The notes under the pieces were generated by a model. That model was given only the letters and a program-made list of their open reading frames with translations, was not told the origin of the DNA and ran no database searches. This document shows positions 42,481 through 43,517 of a stretch of 43,517 bases of DNA, one piece after another. Source of the stretch: Nitrososphaerota archaeon (lineage in GTDB: Archaea > Thermoproteota > Nitrososphaeria > Nitrososphaerales > CADDZS01). A program made the translations under genes and the position numbers. The stretch is from positions 1-43,517 of the forward strand of contig JABDCJ010000014.1 in NCBI GenBank assembly GCA_013288145.1. Direction: 5' to 3'. Numbering within the stretch: position 1 is the first letter of the stretch; every line of letters begins with the position of its first letter.

Positions 42481-43515
42481 CTATTGTGAGAACGGAAGTA
42501 ATCGCGCAGGGTTCTCTACCATAATAGTTCTGATTTGGTCGTCGCTCACTCCAGCACGTCTAAACATCGGAACGACATCTTTGAGTAAGTGATCGTAGCC
42601 GTAACCACCGAAGCGCTTTAGCATGATCTTGTAGCAAACATCATGGGAGATAAGAACGTTAGACGCGTATCCGAGTTTCACGAGCTCCGAAACTTTCTGA
42701 ACTCTCTCCGCATCAGATGGGTCGCGTTGTCCGGATGCCCCAAAATACAGTTCCGCCCCAAACGTGTCGAATTCTACATAACAACCTCGCTTTAGAAGAG
42801 AGACTGGATACTCGGTATCAAACATTCCTTCGTCTATATGACTCAGAACGACCCTTTCGAGGTTTGCACCCTCCTCATTGAGTATGTCTAATACTTGGTG
42901 ATGATATCTGTTAAACGGCCAGACGTGGACGTTAACGGGCGCCCCTGTTTTGTGAGCTGCTCTGCCAGCCGCGCGTAGCACTTTTTCTTCGTTCTTCGTC
43001 ATAGGCCAGGAAGTTCCAATCTCACCCAAAATTCCGCATTTGATTCCAGTATCACCTACCCCGACGGTAATTTCTTGTATCATTTGTTGAGATATTTCAT
43101 CCACTGTTTTTTCGTCCATGTTTTTTGGATGAGATGCCCCAACATAGTAACCGGAACCGGCGATGATGTTTACACCCGTCGCCTCTGAAATTGCCCGGAC
43201 TGCCCTCACGTCACGAGCTAGTCCCAACGTAGTGCAATCCACAATTGTCTTCCCGCCAGCCATCTTGAAATACATCAGCTCCTCGATTGCGAGTCCGACA
43301 TCGAGTTGAAGCAGGTTATCTCTTGACGAAAGAATATCCAGACGAATTTCCCCCAGATTTTCAATTCGGACTGGCAGTTCTGCAAGCCTCTTCCTTGTCG
43401 CTTCTTCCACGGTTCCCGACATGTAGCATGTCAGATCAAAAAGCAAGTGTTCATGAGAAAGAGTTATGCCTAATTCAGAGGGAGCTAAACTTCCCCGTAC
43501 TGTTTGTACGCTCAA
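42481..43515 (-). CDS. Phosphotriesterase-family amidohydrolase
   Basis: A 344-residue amidohydrolase of the PTE/PHP family. Metal ligands are His-x-His in LSHEHL, His in VNVHVWP, His in LSHIDE and Asp in ISHDVC. Where phosphotriesterase has the carbamylated Lys it carries the Glu of LGEIGTSW, as in the PHP subgroup. Such proteins are mostly lactonases or amidases rather than organophosphate enzymes. The TTG start lies 2 bases from the window end and fits the family N-terminus (TVRGSLAPSELGITL), though an upstream start outside the window cannot be excluded. A decayed C-terminal copy is at 31.8-32.1 kb. Confidence 0.88.
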   Translation of the reverse strand: MSVQTVRGSLAPSELGITLSHEHLLFDLTCYMSGTVEEATRKRLAELPVRIENLGEIRLDILSSRDNLLQLDVGLAIEELMYFKMAGGKTIVDCTTLGLARDVRAVRAISEATGVNIIAGSGYYVGASHPKNMDEKTVDEISQQMIQEITVGVGDTGIKCGILGEIGTSWPMTKNEEKVLRAAGRAAHKTGAPVNVHVWPFNRYHHQVLDILNEEGANLERVVLSHIDEGMFDTEYPVSLLKRGCYVEFDTFGAELYFGASGQRDPSDAERVQKVSELVKLGYASNVLISHDVCYKIMLKRFGGYGYDHLLKDVVPMFRRAGVSDDQIRTIMVENPARLLPFSQ

Positions 43516-43517
43516 AG

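Noticed and set aside
42481..43515. Organophosphate hydrolase
   Set aside because: The carbamylated lysine is replaced by Glu as in the PHP subgroup, so phosphotriesterase activity should not be claimed.
1..43517. tRNA, rRNA and CRISPR arrays, integration target sites
   Set aside because: No T-loop-like GGTTCRA-N-YCC arms with matching acceptor stems, no long rRNA-like conserved blocks and no regularly spaced repeats were found by eye.

Overview
The window looks like a chromosomal segment of a heterotrophic archaeon. Many start codons lie about 24-34 bases downstream of a TATA-like box with no Shine-Dalgarno motif, which indicates leaderless transcripts. TTG starts are common. The solute-binding protein has an N-terminal membrane anchor and a long Ser/Thr-rich stalk. 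There are an AbrB/VapC pair, an archaeal-type glycerol-1-phosphate dehydrogenase relative and a predicted F420-type flavin oxidoreductase. A Nitrososphaerota (Thaumarchaeota) or Thermoplasmatota-like lineage would fit, but the sequence alone does not settle this. No rRNA, tRNA or CRISPR array was found.

Layout. (1) 0.2-12.4 kb: oligopeptide-type binding protein, acetoacetate-decarboxylase-family protein, class I aminotransferase, M24 peptidase, a ParB-like regulator fused to a SnoaL/NTF2-like domain, then a class III plus class I aminotransferase pair, an acetamidase/formamidase and a group II PLP decarboxylase. (2) 12.6-23.8 kb: APC permease, dihydropyrimidinase-like hydrolase, divergent SHMT-like enzyme, a thiolase-like/DUF35/CoA-transferase operon, asparaginase, a third class I aminotransferase and an MFS transporter. 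(3) 24.1-32.2 kb: a decayed zone. It holds a PD-(D/E)xK nuclease with a zinc-binding tail (preceded by a tiny overlapping ORF), a relic of a tailed-virus packaging module with a frameshifted large terminase, and a VapBC-type module. Among them lie broken pieces of a binding protein, a dimethylformamidase-like protein, an FAD oxidase, a phosphotriesterase-like protein and an MFS transporter. Three of these families still have intact members elsewhere in the window (an MFS family member is also intact). (4) 32.2-43.5 kb: creatininase and dimethylformamidase-like hydrolase operon, LLM flavin oxidoreductase, glycerol-1-phosphate-dehydrogenase-like enzyme, threonine-synthase-like enzyme, GSA-aminomutase-like enzyme, second APC permease and a phosphotriesterase-family protein.

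The genes fit scavenging of amides and amino compounds. Permeases bring in substrates. C-N hydrolases of several unrelated folds (asparaginase, acetamidase/formamidase, dihydropyrimidinase, creatininase, dimethylformamidase-like, M24) open linear and cyclic amides. PLP enzymes (five aminotransferase/aminomutase genes, a decarboxylase, SHMT-like and threonine-synthase-like proteins) process the amino acids. A CoA-transferase and thiolase-like/DUF35 pair could activate and cleave the carbon skeleton. No complete named pathway is recognisable, so the route is inferred. The most unusual items are the ParB-SnoaL fusion with a near-perfect 30-bp inverted repeat beside its gene, the nuclease with its coupled mini-ORF, the Cys-less thiolase with DUF35, and the graveyard of gene fragments.
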